A DNA stretch of 5,693 nucleotides, from NCBI GenBank assembly GCA_015494505.1, contig WGBB01000244.1, positions 1 through 5,693 of the forward strand, written 5' to 3'. Within the stretch, counting starts at the first letter, position 1. Every line of letters starts with the position of its first letter. The notes beneath the pieces were generated by a model, which saw only the letters and a list, made by a program, of their open reading frames with translations, was not told where the DNA came from and did no database searches. This document shows positions 5,499 to 5,693 of the stretch, piece by piece. Made by a program: the position numbers and the translations under genes. The stretch is from Nitratiruptor sp. (GTDB lineage Bacteria > Campylobacterota > Campylobacteria > Campylobacterales > Nitratiruptoraceae).

Positions 5499-5693
5499 CT
5501 TTAAGCACCGCGCCGTGTGCTGCGTTTGTTACAAGCGAGCGATACTGGCGAAGCCAGCGGCCTTTGATATCTTTGACTTTCGGTTTGAAGTTCGCGCGGC
5601 GGCGGGCTATCTCTTCGTCGCTGAGGCGTACTTCCAGGGTGTAGGTGTCCACGTTTATGTAGATTTCGTCGCCGTCTTCGAGCAGTCCTATCA
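5488..5693 (-). CDS. ilvD: Dihydroxy-acid dehydratase, C-terminal end (cut by window edge)
   Basis: The last 67 codons of a gene that enters from the right edge. The readable peptide starts IGLLEDGDEIYINVDTYTLE, continues VRLSDEEIARRRANFKP, then RWLRQYRSLVTNAAHGAVLK and ends DEC. This matches the C-terminal domain of IlvD, the Fe-S dehydratase that makes the 2-keto acid precursors of valine, leucine and isoleucine. The motifs (E/K)DGD-I, LSDEE-I--RR and Y--LV--A--GAVL are characteristic; the related sugar-acid dehydratase Edd ends differently. The active-site and cluster cysteines lie outside the window. Its TAA stop lies 8 nt beyond the rsgA start codon, giving an 11-bp overlap including both codons. 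Confidence 0.92.
   Translation of the reverse strand, partial: IGLLEDGDEIYINVDTYTLEVRLSDEEIARRRANFKPKVKDIKGRWLRQYRSLVTNAAHGAVLKDEC

Overview
The window looks like chromosomal DNA of a Campylobacterota (epsilonproteobacterial) species. The protein styles point there: a soluble Aer/CetB-like PAS protein with a divergent chemoreceptor tail, a 394-residue NnrS, a TolC-type protein with a short signal peptide ending LQAS, and the C-terminus of IlvD. Genes are packed with almost no spacing. Most of the DNA is moderately GC-rich, but the toxin-antitoxin pair is clearly AT-richer. I cannot name genus or species from the sequence alone.

Left part (1-986): a minus-strand operon begins with a TetR/AcrR-family repressor and continues through an ATGA overlap into a TolC-family outer-membrane efflux gene that runs off the left edge. 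A 103-bp intergenic region separates it from the divergent gene nnrS. That region holds two well-formed sigma70-type promoters placed back to back with their -35 hexamers touching, plus several inverted repeats that could be operators.

Middle part (987-3326, plus strand): nnrS encodes a polytopic membrane protein of the NnrS family, linked in other bacteria to nitric oxide stress and denitrification. It is followed by a complete yefM-yoeB toxin-antitoxin module with its own TGTACA-type operator. The toxin gene then runs by an ATGA overlap into a fumarylacetoacetate hydrolase (FAH)-family gene.

Right part (3289-5693, minus strand): a tight operon ilvD-rsgA-PAS/chemoreceptor-like gene. ilvD is cut by the right edge and overlaps rsgA by 11 bp; rsgA is followed after 2 nt by the PAS gene. 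The PAS gene meets the FAH gene tail to tail with a 38-bp overlap.

No RNA genes, CRISPR, insertion sequences or intrinsic terminators were found, and there is no gene-free stretch longer than 103 bp. The most unusual points are the PAS protein, whose C-terminal half seems to contain two degenerate chemoreceptor hairpin tips separated by an H-C-C-H cluster, the toxin-antitoxin module wired into a gene chain, and the symmetric divergent promoter. I see no clear evidence of a wholly new multi-gene system.
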